Origin: Petrolisthes cinctipes
Taxonomy: Eukaryota; Arthropoda; Malacostraca; Decapoda; Porcellanidae
NCBI GenBank assembly: GCA_033782935.1
Contig: JAWQEG010000084.1
Coordinates: forward strand, 1,612,001 to 1,676,000
Direction: 5' to 3'
Length of the DNA: 64,000 nucleotides
In this document: piece by piece, positions 13,330-26,800 of the stretch
How positions within the stretch are numbered: position 1 is the stretch's first letter
How the letters are laid out: each line of letters begins with the position of its first letter
Notes under the pieces: model-generated
Seen by the model: the letters and a program-made list of their open reading frames with translations, nothing else
Told to the model about the DNA's origin: nothing
Databases searched by the model: none
Position numbers and translations under genes: made by a program

Positions 13330-16300
13330 ATGCTAGAAATCGATATTTTGGGTACCCAAAGTCGATATGTGCATGTATCTTCTGTACCCGTTTATATCTC
13401 AAATTCAGGCTCAAAACACCCGAAAATTCGATATTTTTGGGTCCAAGAAGCGATCTGTACATGCCTACTCAGTGATAGAATGTTTTCAAAATATACGCCC
13501 AAAACATGCTAAAAATCGATATTTTAGGTGCCCAAAGTCGATATATGCATGCATCTTCTGTACCCGTTTATATCTCAAATTCAGGCTTAAAACAACCGAA
13601 AATTCGATATTTTTGGGTCCCAGAAGCGATCTGTACATGCCTACTCTGTGTTAGAATATGTTTAAAGTACAGGCCCAAAACATGCTGAAAATCGATATTA
13701 TAGGTGCCCAAAGTCAATATGAGTATGCATCTTCTGTACCCGTTTATTTCCCAAATTCAGGCTCAAAACACCCGAAAATTCGATATTTTTGGGTCCCAGA
13801 AGCGATCTGTACATGCCTACTCCGTGTTAGAGTATTTTCAATATACAGGCCAAAAACTTGCTAAAAATCGAAATTTTAGGTGCCCAAAGTTAATATGTGT
13901 ATGCATCTTCAGTACCCGTTTATTTCCCAAATTCAGGCTCAAAACACTCTAAAATTCGATATTTTTATGTCACAGAAGCTATCTGTACATGCCTACTCCT
14001 TGCTAGAATGTTTTCAAGAAACAGACCCAAAACATAATCAAAATCGATATTTTAGGTGCAAAAAGTCGATATGTTCATGGATCTTCAGTACCCGTTTATA
14101 TCTCAAATTCAGTCTCAAAAAACCCGAAAATTCAACATTTTTGGGTCCCAGAAGCGATCTGTACATGCCTAATCAGTGCTAGAATGTTTTCAAAATATAG
14201 GCTCAAAACATGCTAAAAATCGATATTTAATGTGTCCAAAGTCGATATGTGCATGCATCTTCTGTACCCGTTTATATCTCAAATTCAAGCTTAAAACACC
14301 CGAAAATTCGATATTTTTGGGTCCCAGAAGCGATCTGTACATGCTTACTCAGTGCTATATTTTTTTCAATGTATGGGCCCAAATCATACTAAAAATCTAT
14401 ATTTTAGGTGCCCAAAGTCGATATGTGCATGCATCTTCTGTACCCATTTATATCTCAAATTCAGGCTCAAAACACCCGAAAATTCGATATTTTTGTGTAC
14501 CAGAAGCAATCTGTACATGCCTACTCCGTGTTAGAGTATTTTCAAAATACAGGCCCAAAACATGCTCAAAATCAATATTTTGGGTGCCCAAAATCGATAT
14601 GTGCATGCATCATCTGTACCCGTTTATATCTCAAATTCAGGTTCAGAACACCCGAAAATTCGATATTTTTGTGTACCAGAAGCAATCTGTACATGCCTAC
14701 TCCGTGTTAGAGTATTTTCAAAATACAGGCCCAAAACATGCTCAAAATCAATATTTTGGGTGCCCAAACTCGATATGAAAATGCATCTTCTGTACCCGTT
14801 TATATCCTAAATTCAGGTTTAAAACACTCGAAAATTCGATATTTTTGGGTCACAGAAGCGATCTGTACATGCCTACTCCTTGCTAGAATGTTTTCAAGAT
14901 ACAGACCCAAAACATAATCAAAATCGATATTTTAGGTGCAAAAAGTCGATATGTGCATGCATCTTCAGTACCCGTTTATATCTCAAATTCAGGCTCAAAA
15001 TATCCGAAAATTCAACATTTTTGGGTTCCAGAAGCGATCTGTACATACCTACTCAGTGCTAGATTGTTTTCAAAATATAGGCTCAAAAAATGCTAAAAAT
15101 CGATATTAAATGTGTCCAATGTCGATATGTGCATGCATCTTCTGTACCTGTTTATATCTAAAATTCAGACTCAAAACACCCGAAAATTCGATATTTTTTG
15201 GGTCCTAGAAGCGATCTGTACATGCTTACTCAGTGCTAGAATTTTTTCAATATATGGGCCCAAATCATGCTAAAAATCGATATTTTAGGTGCACAAAGTC
15301 GATATGTGCATGCATCTTCTGTACTCGTTTATATCTCAAATTCAGGCTCAAAACACCCGAAAATTCGATATTTTTGGGTCCCAGAAGCGATCTGTACATG
15401 CCTACTACGTGTTAGAGTATTTTCAAAATACAGGCCCAAAACATGCTGAAAATCAATATTTTAGGTGCCTAAAGTCGATATGTGCATGCATCATCTGTAC
15501 CCGTTTATATCTCAAATTCAGACTCAAAATACCCGAAAGTTCGATATTTTTGGGTCCCAGAAGCGATCTGTACATGCCTACTCAGTGCTAGAATGTTTTC
15601 AAAATATAGGCTCAAAACATGCTAAAAATCGATATTTTAGGTGTCCAAAGTCGATATGTGCATGCATCTTCTGTACCCGTTTATATCTCAAATTCAGGCT
15701 CAAAACACCCGAAAATTCGATATTTTTGGGTCCCAGAAGCGATCTGTACATGCCTACTCAGTGCTAGAATATTTTCAAAATGTAGGCCCAAAACCTGCTT
15801 AAAATCGATATTTTGGGTGCCAAAAGTCGATATGTGCATGCATCTTCTGTACCCGTTCATATCTCAAAATCAGGCTCAAAACTCCCGAAAATTCGATATT
15901 TTTGGGTCCAAGAAGCGATCTGTACATGCGTACTCCGTGTAAGAGTATTTTCAATATACAGGCCCAAAACATGCTGAAAATCGATATTTTAGTTGCCCAA
16001 AGTCAATATGTTTATGCATCTTCTGTACTCGTTTATATCCCAAATTAAGGCTCAAAACACCCGAAAATTCGATATTTTTGGGTCCCAGAAACGATCTGTA
16101 CATGCCTACTCAGTGCTAGAATATTTTCAAGATATGGGCCCAAAACAGGGTAAAAATTGATATTTTAAGTGCCTAAAGTCGATATGTGCATGCATCTTCT
16201 GTACCCGTTTATATCTGAAATTCAGGCTCAATACACCCGAAAATTCGATATTTTTGGGTCCTAGAAGCGATCTGTACATGCCTACTCCGTGTTAGAGTAT

Positions 16301-17630
16301 TTTCAAAATACAGGCCCAAAACATGCTAAAAATCGATATTTTAGGTGCCCAAAGTCAATATGTGTATGCATCTTCTGTATCCGTTTATTTCCCAAATTTA
16401 GGCTCAAAACACCCGAAAATTCGATATTTTTGGGTCCCAGAAGCGATCTGTACATGCCTACTTAATGCTAGAATATTTTCTAATTATAGGCCCAAAACAT
16501 GCTAAAAATCGATATTTTGGGTACCCAAAGTCGATATGTGCATGTATCTTCTGTACCCGTTTATATCTCAAATTCAAGCTCAAAACAACCGAAAATTCGA
16601 TATTTTTGGGTCCCAGAAGCGATCTGTACATGCCTACTCAGTGCTAGAATGTTTTCAAAATATACGCCAAAACATGCTAAAAATCGATATTTTAGGTGCC
16701 CAAAGTCGATATGTGCATGCATCTTCTGTACCCGTTTATATCTCAAATTCAGGCTTAAAACAACCGAAAATTCGATATTTTTGGGTCCCAGAAGCGATCT
16801 GTACATGCCTACTCTGTGTTAGAATATGTTTAAAATACAGGCCCAAAACATGCTGAAAATCAATATTTTAGGTGCCCAAAGTCAATATGAGTATGCATCT
16901 TCTGTACCCGTTTATTTCCCAAATTCAGGCTCAAAACACCCGAAAATTCGATATTTTTGGGTCCCAGATGCGATCTGTACATGCCTACTCCGTGTTAGAG
17001 TATTTTCAATATACAGGCCAAAAACGTGCTAAAAATCGAAATTTTAGGTGCCCAAAGTTAATATGTGTATGAATCTTCAGTACCCGTTTATTTCCCAAAT
17101 TCAGGCTCAAAACACTCTAAAATTCGATATTTTTATGTCACAGAAGCGATCTGTACATGCCTACTCCTTGCTAGAATGTTTTCAAGAAACAGACGCAAAA
17201 CATAATCAAAATCGATATTTTAGGTGCAAAAAGTCGATATGTTCATGGATCTTCAGTACCCGTTTATATCTCAAATTCAGTCTCAAAAAACCCGAAAATT
17301 CAACATTTTTGGGTCCCAGAAGCGATCTGTACATGCCTACTCAGTGCTAGAATGTTTTCAAAATATAGGCTCAAAACATGCTAAAAATCGATATTTAATG
17401 TGTCCAAAGTCGATATGTGCATGCATCTTCTGTACCCGTTTATATCTCAAATTCAAGCTTATAACACCCGAAAATTCGATATTTTTGGGTCCCAGAAGCG
17501 ATCTGTACATGCTTACTCAGTGCTATATTTTTTTCAATGTATGGGCCCAAATCATGCTAAAAATATATATTTTAGGTGCCCAAAGTCGATATGTGCATGC
17601 ATCTTCTGTACACGTTTATATCTCAAATTC
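13330..17630. repeat. 18-monomer-spaced duplicate block
   Basis: The block at about 13.33-14.46 kb recurs at about 16.50-17.63 kb with an offset of 3168 bp (18 x 176), and again at about 23.89-25.02 kb. Diagnostic variants are CTCTGTGTTAGAATATGTTT, GTCAATATGAGTATGCATC, GTTCATGGATCTTCAGTACC and CAGTGCTATATTTTTTTC. The intervening monomers are of other types, so this is an interspersed rather than simple tandem higher-order copy. Confidence 0.75.
15624..15799. repeat. Representative satellite monomer made of two related half-units
   Basis: A near-consensus monomer chosen to show the internal structure. Half A (about 15624-15710, 87 bp) and half B (about 15711-15799, 89 bp) share the same order of landmarks. 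These are an A-rich start followed by TCGATATTTT, then GGTGCCC against GGTCCC, then GTGCATGC against TGTACATGC, then a CAGGCTCAAAACA against CAGGCCCAAAACA type ending. By eye about two thirds of positions match with one- or two-base gaps. The 176-bp unit therefore probably arose by doubling of an ancestral unit of about 88 bp followed by divergence of the halves and amplification of the pair. Each half has a short palindrome at the equivalent place (TGCATGCA in A, TGTACA in B). ClaI, SphI/NsiI and BsrGI sites occur about once per monomer. Confidence 0.85.
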
Positions 17631-20600
17631 AGGCTCAAAACACCCGAAAATTCGATATTTTTTAGTCCCAGAAGCGATCTGTACATGCCTACTCCGTATT
17701 AGAGTATTTTCAAAAATACAGGCCCAAAACATGCTGAAAATCAATATTTTAGGTGCCCAAAGTCGATATGTGCATGCATCTTCTGTACCCGTTTATATCT
17801 CAATTTCAGGTTCAGAACACCCGAAAATTCGATATTTTTGGGTCCCAGAAGCGATCTGTACATGCCTACTCCGTGTTAAAGTATTTTCAATATACAGGCA
17901 CAAAACATGCTGAAAATCGATATTTTATGTGCCCAAAGTCAATATGTGTATGCATCTTCTGTACCCGTTTATTTCCCAAATTCAGGCTCAAAACACCCGA
18001 AAATTCGATATTTTTGGGTCCCAGAAGCGATCTGTACATGCCTACTCAGTGCTAGAATGTATTGAAGATATTTGCCCAAAACATGCTAAAAATCGACATT
18101 TTAGGTGCCCAAAGTCGATATGTGCATTCATCTTCTGTACCCGTTTATATCTCAAATTCAGGCTCAAAACACCCGAAAATTCGATATTTTTGGTTCCCAG
18201 AAGCGATCTGTACATGCCTACTCCGTGTTAGAGTATTTTCAAAATACAGGCGCAAAACATGCTGGAAATTAATATTTTGGGTGCCCAAAGTCAATATGTG
18301 TATTCATCTTCTGTACCCGTTTATATCCCAAATTCAGGCTCAAAACACTTGAAAATTCGATATTTTTGGGTCCCAGAAGCGATCTATCTATGCCTACTCA
18401 GTGCTAGAATATTTTCAAGATATACGTTCAAAACATGCTAAAAATCGATATTTTAGGTGCCCAAAGTCGATATGTGCATTCATCTTCTGTACCCGTTTAT
18501 ATCTCAAATTCAGCTTAAAACACACGAAAATTTGATATCTTTGTGTCCCAGATGCGATCTGTACATGCCTACTCCGTGTTAGAGTATTTTCAAAATACAG
18601 GCCCAAAACATGCTCAAAATCGATATTTTAGGTGCCCAAAGTCGATATATGCATGCATCTTCTGTACCCGTTTATATCCCAAATTCAGGTTCAAAACACT
18701 CTAAAATTCGATATTTTTGGGTTCCAGAAGCCATCTGTACATGCCTACTCAGTGCTAGAATATTTTCAAAATGTAGGCCCAAAACCTGCTTAAAATCGAT
18801 ATTTTGGGTGCCCAAAGTCGATATGTGCATTCATCTTCTGTACCCGTTTATATCTCAAATTCAGGCTCAAAACTCCCGAAAATTCGATATTTTTGTGTCC
18901 CAGAAGCGATCTGTACATGCCTACTCCGTGTTAGAGTATTTTCAATATACAGGTCCAAAACATTCTAAAAATCGATATTATAGGAGCCCAAAGTCGATAT
19001 GTGCATGCATCTTCTGTACCCGTTTATATCTCAAATTCAGGCTCAAAACACCCGAAAATTCGATATTTTTGGGTCCCAGAAGCGTACTGTACATGCCTAC
19101 TCCGTGTTAGAGTATTTTCAAAATACAGGCACAAAGCATGCTGAAAATCGATATTTTGGGTGCCCAAAGTCGATATGTGCATGCATCTTCTGTACCCGTT
19201 TATATCTCAAATTCAGGCTCAAAACTCCCGAAAATTATAAAAATTTTGGGTCCAAGAAGCGATCTGTACATGCGTACTCCGTGTTAAAGTATTTTCAATA
19301 TACAGGCCCAAAACATGCTAAAAATCTATATTTTAGGTGCCCAAAGTCGATATGTGCATGCATCTTCTGTACACGTTTATATCTCAAATTCAGGCTCAAA
19401 ACACCCGAAAATTCGATCTTTTTGGGTCCCAGAAGCGATCTGTACATGCCTACTACGTGTTAGAGTATTTTCAAAATACAGGCCCAAAACATGCTGAAAA
19501 TCAATATTTGAGGTGCCCAAAGTCGATATGTGCATGCATCATCTGTACCCGTTTATATCTCAAATTCAGGTTCAGAACACCCGAAATTTCGAAATTTTTG
19601 TGTACCAGAAGCAATCTGTACATGCCTACTCCGTGTTAGAGTATTTTCAAAATACAGGCCCAAAACATGCTCAAAATCAATATTTTGGGTGCCCAAACTC
19701 GATATGAAAATGCATCTTCTGTACCCGTTTATATCCTAAATTCAGGTTTAAAACACTCGAAAATTCGATATTTTTGGGTCACAGAAGCGATCTATTCATG
19801 CCTACTCCTTGCTAGAATGTTTTCAAGATACAGACCCAAAACATAATCAAAATCGATATTTTAGGTGCAAAAAGTCGATATGTGCATGCATCTTCAGTAC
19901 CCGTTTATATCTCAAATTCAGGCTCAAAATATCCGAAAATTCGATATTTTTTGGGTCCTAGAAGCGATCTGTACATGCTTACTCAGTGCTAGAATTTTTT
20001 CAATATATGGGCCCAAATCATGCTAAAAATCGATATTTTAGGTGCACAAAGTCGATATGTGCATGCATCTTCTGTACTCGTTTATATCTCAAATTCAGGC
20101 TCAAAACACCCGAAAATTCGATATTTTTGGGTCCCAGAAGCGATCTGTACATGCCTACTACGTGTTAGAGTATTTTCAAAATACAGGCCCAAAACATGCT
20201 GAAAATCAATATTTTAGGTGCCTAAAGTTGATATGTGCATGCATCATCTGTACACGTTTATATCTCAAATTCAGGTTCAGAACACCCGAAAATTCGATAT
20301 TTTTGGGTCCCAGAAGCGATCTGTACATGCCTACTCCGTGTTAGAGTATTTTCAATATACAGGCACAAAACATGCTGAAAATCGATATTTTAGGTGCCCA
20401 AAGTCAATATGTGTATGCATCTTCTGTACCCGTTTATTTCCCAAATTCAGGCTCAAAACACCCGAAAATTCGATATTTTTTGGTCCCAGAAGACAACTGT
20501 ACATGCCTACTCAGTGCTAGAATATATTGAAGATATAGGCCCAAAACATGCTAAAAATCGATATTTTAGGTGCCCAAATTCGATATGTACATTCATCTTC

Positions 20601-23600
20601 TGTACCCGTTTATATCTCAAATTCAGACTCAAAATACCCGAAAGTTCGATATTTTTGGGTCCCAGAAGCGATCTGTACATGCCTACTCAGTGCTAGAATA
20701 TTTTCAAAATGTAGGCCCAAAACCTGCTTAAAATCGATATTTTGGGTGCCAAAAGTCGATATGTGCATGCATCTTCTGTACCCGTTTATATCCCAAATTC
20801 AGGCTCAAAACACTTGAAAATTCGATATTTTTGGGTCCCAGAAGCGATCTATCTATGCCTACTCAGTGCTAGAATATTTTCAAGATATACGTTCAAAACA
20901 TGCTAAAAATCGATATTTTAGGTGCCCAAAGTCGATATGTGCATTCATCTTCTGTACCCGTTTATATCTCAAATTCAGCTTAAAACACACGAAAATTTGA
21001 TATCTTTGTGTCCCAGATGCGATCTGTACATGCCTACTCCGTGTTAGAGTATTTTCAAAATACAGGCCCAAAACATGCTCAAAATCGATATTTTAGGTGC
21101 CCAAAGTCGATATATGCATGCATCTTCTGTACCCGTTTATATCCCAAATTCAGGTTCAAAACACTCTAAAATTCGATATTTTTGGGTTCCAGAAGCCATC
21201 TGTACATGCCTACTCAGTGCTAGAATATTTTCAAAATGTAGGCCCAAAACCTGCTTAAAATCGATATTTTGGGTGCCCAAAGTCGATATGTGCATTCATC
21301 TTCTGTACCCGTTTATATCTCAAATTCAGGCTCAAAACTCCCGAAAATTCGATATTTTTGTGTCCCAGAAGCGATCTGTACATGCCTACTCCGTGTTAGA
21401 GTATTTTCAATATACAGGTCCAAAACATTCTAAAAATCGATATTATAGGAGCCCAAAGTCGATATGTGCATGCATCTTCTGTACCCGTTTATATCTCAAA
21501 TTCAGGCTCAAAACACCCGAAAATTCGATATTTTTGGGTCCCAGAAGCGTACTGTACATGCCTACTCCGTGTTAGAGTATTTTCAAAATACAGGCACAAA
21601 GCATGCTGAAAATCGATATTTTGGGTGCCCAAAGTCGATATGTGCATGCATCTTCTGTACCCGTTTATATCTCAAATTCAGGCTCAAAACTCCCGAAAAT
21701 TATAAAATTTTTGGGTCCAAGAAGCGATCTGTACATGCGTACTCCGTGTTAAAGTATTTTCAATATACAGGCCCAAAACATGCTAAAAATCTATATTTTA
21801 GGTGCCCAAAGTCGATATGTGCATGCATCTTCTGTACACGTTTATATCTCAAATTCAGGCTCAAAACACCCGAAAATTCGATCTTTTTGGGTCCCAGAAG
21901 CGATCTGTACATGCCTACTACGTGTTAGAGTATTTTCAAAATACAGGCCCAAAACATGCTGAAAATCAATATTTGAGGTGCCCAAAGTCGATATGTGCAT
22001 GCATCATCTGTACCCGTTTATATCTCAAATTCAGGTTCAGAACACCCGAAATTTCGAAATTTTTGTGTACCAGAAGCAATCTGTACATGCCTACTCCGTG
22101 TTAGAGTATTTTCAAAATACAGGCCCAAAACATGCTCAAAATCAATATTTTGGGTGCCCAAACTCGATATGAAAATGCATCTTCTGTACCCGTTTATATC
22201 CTAAATTCAGGTTTAAAACACTCGAAAATTCGATATTTTTGGGTCACAGAAGCGATCTATTCATGCCTACTCCTTGCTAGAATGTTTTCAAGATACAGAC
22301 CCAAAACATAATCAAAATAGATATTTTAGGTGCAAAAAGTCGATTTGTGCATGCATCTTCAGTACCCGTTTATATCTCAAATTCAGGCTCAAAATATCCG
22401 AAAATTCGATATTTTTTGGGTCCTAGAAGCGATCTGTACATGCTTACTCAGTGCTAGAATTTTTTCAATATATGGGCCCAAATCATGCTAAAAATCGATA
22501 TTTTAGGTGCACAAAGTCGATATGTGCATGCATCTTCTGTACTCGTTTATATCTCAAATTCAGGCTCAAAACACCCGAAAATTCGATATTTTTGGGTCCC
22601 AGAAGCGATCTGTACATGCCTACTACGTGTTAGAGTATTTTCAAAATACAGGCCCAAAACATGCTGAAAATCAATATTTTAGGTGCCTAAAGTTGATATG
22701 TGCATGCATCATCTGTACACGTTTATATCTCAAATTCAGGTTCAGAACACCCGAAAATTCGATATTTTTTTGTCCCAGAAGCGATCTGTACATGCCTACT
22801 CCGTGTTAGAGTATTTTCAATATACAGGCACAAAACATGCTGAAAATCGATATTTTAGGTGCCCAAAGTCAATATGTGTATGCATCTTCTGTACCCGTTT
22901 ATTTCCCAAATTCAGGCTCAAAACACCCGAAAATTCGATATTTTTTGGTCCCAGAAGACAACTGTACATGCCTACTCAGTGCTAGAATATATTGAAGATA
23001 TAGGCCCAAAACATGCTAAAAATCGATATTTTAGGTGCCCAAATTCGATATGTACATTCATCTTCTGTACCCGTTTATATCTCAAATTCAGACTCAAAAT
23101 ACCCGAAAGTTCGATATTTTTGGGTCCCAGAAGCGATCTGTACATGCCTACTCAGTGCTAGAATATTTTCAAAATGTAGGCCCAAAACCTGCTTAAAATC
23201 GATATTTTGGGTGCCAAAAGTCGATATGTGCATGCATCTTCTGTACCCGTTTATATCTCAAAATCAGGCTGAAAACTCCCGAAAATTCGATATTTTTGGG
23301 TCCGAGAAGCGATCTGTACATGCATACTCCGTGTAAGAGTATTTTCAATATACAGGCCCAAAACATGCTGAAAATCGATATTTTAGTTGCCCAAAGTCAA
23401 TATGTGCATGCATCTTCTGTACCCGTTTATATCCCAAATTAAGGCTCAAAACACCCGAAAATTCGATATTTTTGGGTCCCAGAAGCGATCTGTACATGCC
23501 TACTCAGTGCTAGAATATTTTCAAAATACAGGCCCAAAACATGCTGAAAATCAATATTTTAAGTGCCTAAAGTCGATATGTGCATGCATCTTCTGTACCC

Positions 23601-26600
23601 GTTTATATCTGAAATTCAGGCTCAATACACCCGAAAATTCGATATTTTTGGGTCCCAGAAGCGATCTGTACATGCCTACTCCGTGTTAGAGTATTTTCAA
23701 AATACAGGCCCAAAACATGCTGAAAATCGATATTTTAGGTGCCCAAAGTCAATATGTGTATGCATCTTCTGTATCCGTTTATATCCCAAATTTAGGCTCA
23801 AAACACCCGAAAATTCGATATTTTTGGGTCCCAGAAGCAATCTGTACATGCCTACTTAATGCTAGAATATTTTCTAAATATAGGCCCAAAACAGCTAAAA
23901 ATCGATATTTTGGGTACCCAAAGTCGATATGTGCATGTATCTTCTGTACCCGTTTATATCTCAAATTCAAGCTCAAAACACCCGAAAATTCGATATTTTT
24001 GGGTCCCAGAAGCGATCTGTACATGCCTACTCAGTGCTAGAATGTTTTCAAAATATACGCCAAAACATGCTAAAAATCGATATTTTAGGTGCCCAAAGTC
24101 GATATGTGCATGCATCTTCTGTACCCATTTATATCTCAAATTCAGGCTTAAAACAACCGAAAATTCGATATTTTTGGGTCCCAGAAGCGATCTGTACATG
24201 CCTACTCTGTGTTAGAATATGTTTAAAATACAGGCCCAAAACATGCTGAAAATCAATATTTTAGGTGCCCAAAGTCAATATGAGTATGCATCTTCTGTAC
24301 CCGTTTATTTCCCAAATTCAGGCTCAAAACACCCGAAAATTCGATATTTTTGGGTCCCAGATGCGATCTGTACATGCCTACTCCGTGTTAGAGTATTTTC
24401 AATATACAGGCCAAAAACCTGCTAAAAATCGAAATTTTAGGTGCCCAAAGTTAATATGTGTATGCATCTTCAGTACCCGTTTATTTCCCAAATTCAGGCT
24501 CAAAACACTCGAAAATTCGATATTTTTATGTCACAGAAGCGATCTGTACATGCCTACTCCTTGCTAGAATGTTTTCAAGAAACAGACCCAAAACATAATC
24601 AAAATCGATATTTTAGGTGCAAAAAGTCGATATGTTCATGGATCTTCAGTACCCGTTTATATCTCAAATTCAGTCTCAAAAAACCCGAAAATTCAACATT
24701 TTTGGGTCCCAGAAGCTATCTGTACATGCCTACTCAGTGCTAGAATGTTTTCAAAATATAGGCTCAAAACATGCTAAAAATCGATATTTAATGTGTCCAA
24801 AGTCGATATGTGCATGCATCTTCTGTACCCGTTTATATCTCAAATTCAAGCTTAAAACACCCGAAAATTCGATATTTTTGGGTCCCAGAAACGATCTGTA
24901 CATGCTTACTCAGTGCTATATTTTTTTCAATGTATGGGCCCAAATCATGCTAAAAATATATATTTTAGGTGCCCAAAGTCGATATGTGCATTCATCTTCT
25001 GTACACGTTTATATCTCAAATTCAGGCTCAAAACACCCGAAAATTCGATATTTTTGGGTCCCAGAAGCGATCTGTACATGCCTACTCCGTGTTAGAGTAT
25101 TTTCAAAAATACAGGCCCAAAACATGCTGAAAATCAATATTTTAGGTGCCCAAAGTCGATATGTGCATGCATCTTCTGTACCCGTTTATATCTCAAATTC
25201 AGGTTCAGAACACCCGAAAATTCGATATTTTTGGGTCCCAGAAGCGATCTGTACATGCCTACTCCGTGTTAAAGTATTTTCAATATACAGGCACAAAACA
25301 TGCTGAAAATCGATATTTTATGTGCCCAAAGTCAATATGTGTATGCATCTTCTGTACCCGTTTATTTCCCAAATTCAGGCTCAAAACACCCGAAAATTCG
25401 ATATTTTTTGGTCCCAGAAGCGATCTGTACATGCCTACTCAGTGCTAGAATATATTGAAGATATGGGCCCAAAACATGCTAAAAATCGACATTTTAGGTG
25501 CCCAAAGTCGATATGTGCATTCATCTTCTGTACCCGTTTATATCTCAAATTCAGGCTCAAAACACCCGAAAATTCGATATTTTTGGTTCCCAGAAGCGAT
25601 CTGTACATGCCTACTCCGTGTTAGAGTATTTTCAAAATACAGGCGCAAAACATGCTGGAAATTAATATTTTTGGTGCCCAAAGTCAATATGTGTATTCAT
25701 CTTCTGTACCCGTTTATATCCCAAATTCAGGCTCAAAACACTTGAAAATTCGATATTTTTGGGTCCCAGAAGCGATCTATCTATGCCTACTCAGTGCTAG
25801 AATATTTTCAAGATATACGTTCAAAACATGCTAAAAATCGATATTTTAGGTGCCCAAAGTCGATATGTGCATTCATCTTCTGTACCCGTTTATATCTCAA
25901 ATTCAGCTTAAAACACACGAAAATTCGATATCTTTGTGTCCCAGATGCGATCTGTACATGCCTACTCCGTGTTAGAGTATTTTCAAAATACAGGCCCAAA
26001 ACATGCTCAAAATCGATATTTTAGGTGCCCAAAGTCGATATGTGCATGCATCTTCTGTACCCGTTTATATCCCAAATTCAGGTTCAAAACACTCTAAAAT
26101 TCGATATTTTTGGGTTCCAGAAGCCATCTGTACATGCCTACTCAGTGCTAGAATATTTTCAAAATGTAGGCCCAAAACCTGCTTAAAATCGATATTTTGG
26201 GTGCCCAAAGTCGATATGTGCATGCATCTTCTGTACCCGTTTATATCTCAAATTCAGGCTCAAAACTCCCGAAAATTCGATATTTTTGGGTCCCAGAAGC
26301 GATCTGTACATGCCTACTCCGTGTTAGAGTATTTTCAATATACAGGCCCAAAACATTCTAAAAATCGATATTATAGGAGCCCAAAGTCGATATGTGCATG
26401 CATCTTCTGTACCCGTTTATATCTCAAATTCAGGCTCAAAACACCCGAAAATTCGATATTTTTGGGTCCCAGAAGCGTACTGTACATGCCTACTCCGTGT
26501 TAGAGTATTTTCAAAATACAGGCACAAAGCATGCTGAAAATCGATATTTTGGGTGCCCAAAGTCGATATGTGCATGCATCTTCTGTACCCGTTTATATCT

Positions 26601-26628
26601 CAAATTCAGGCTCAAAACTCCCGAAAAT
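15843..26628. repeat. 28-monomer block duplicated with a 7393-bp offset
   Basis: Sequence from about 15843 to about 19235 matches about 23236 to 26628 at a constant offset of 7393 bp (42 monomers plus 1 bp). This includes a rare open frame of 229 codons present at both 17224 and 24617 and the AAATATACGCCAAAACATGC deletion form. Subtracting the 2465-bp internal tandem duplication leaves 4928 bp, exactly 28 x 176. The simplest history is a 28-monomer duplication followed by duplication of 14 monomers within it. Confidence 0.8.
18306..23235. repeat. 14-monomer tandem higher-order repeat (2465 bp), two near-identical copies
   Basis: Copy 1 is about 18306-20770 and copy 2 about 20771-23235, offset 2465 bp (14 monomers plus 1 bp) throughout. 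I noticed only a handful of differences, for example ATTATAAAAATTTT against ATTATAAAATTTTT near 19234/21699, AATCG against AATAG near 19852/22317, and GGGTCCC against TTGTCCC near 20306/22771. This makes it one of the youngest duplications in the window. The breakpoint lies inside CATCTTCTGTACCCGTTTAT, as expected for unequal exchange between monomers. Confidence 0.9.
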
Positions 26629-26800
26629 TCGATATTTTTGTGTACCAGAAGCGATCTGTACATGCCTACTTCGTGATAGAGTATTTTCAAAATACAGGCC
26701 CAAAACATGCTCAAAATCGATATTTTGGGTGCCCAAAGTCGATATGTGCATGCATCTTCTGTACCCGTTTATATCTCAAATTCAGGCTCAAAACACTCTA
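24400..26800. repeat. Variant block shared across the retrotransposon insertion
   Basis: The ordered series of monomer variants at about 24.4-26.8 kb recurs on the other side of the element at about 32.1-34.1 kb, with one or two monomers fewer. It includes GTTCATGGATCTTCAGTACC, CAGTGCTATATTTTTTTC, AGTATTTTCAATATACAGGC, CATGCTGGAAATTAATATTT followed by TTGGTG, the GTGTCCCAGATGCGATCTG form and the AATGTAGGCCCAAAACCTGC form. This shows that the two arms were one array before the insertion. Confidence 0.8.

Noticed and set aside
17224..17913. Long open frames in the satellite (up to 229 codons here and at 24617; hundreds of 60-170 codons elsewhere, both strands)
   Set aside because: They recur with the 176-bp unit in shifting frames (176 is not a multiple of 3), have no domain or codon signature, and end at the same few stops. 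They are consequences of a stop-poor repeat, not genes.
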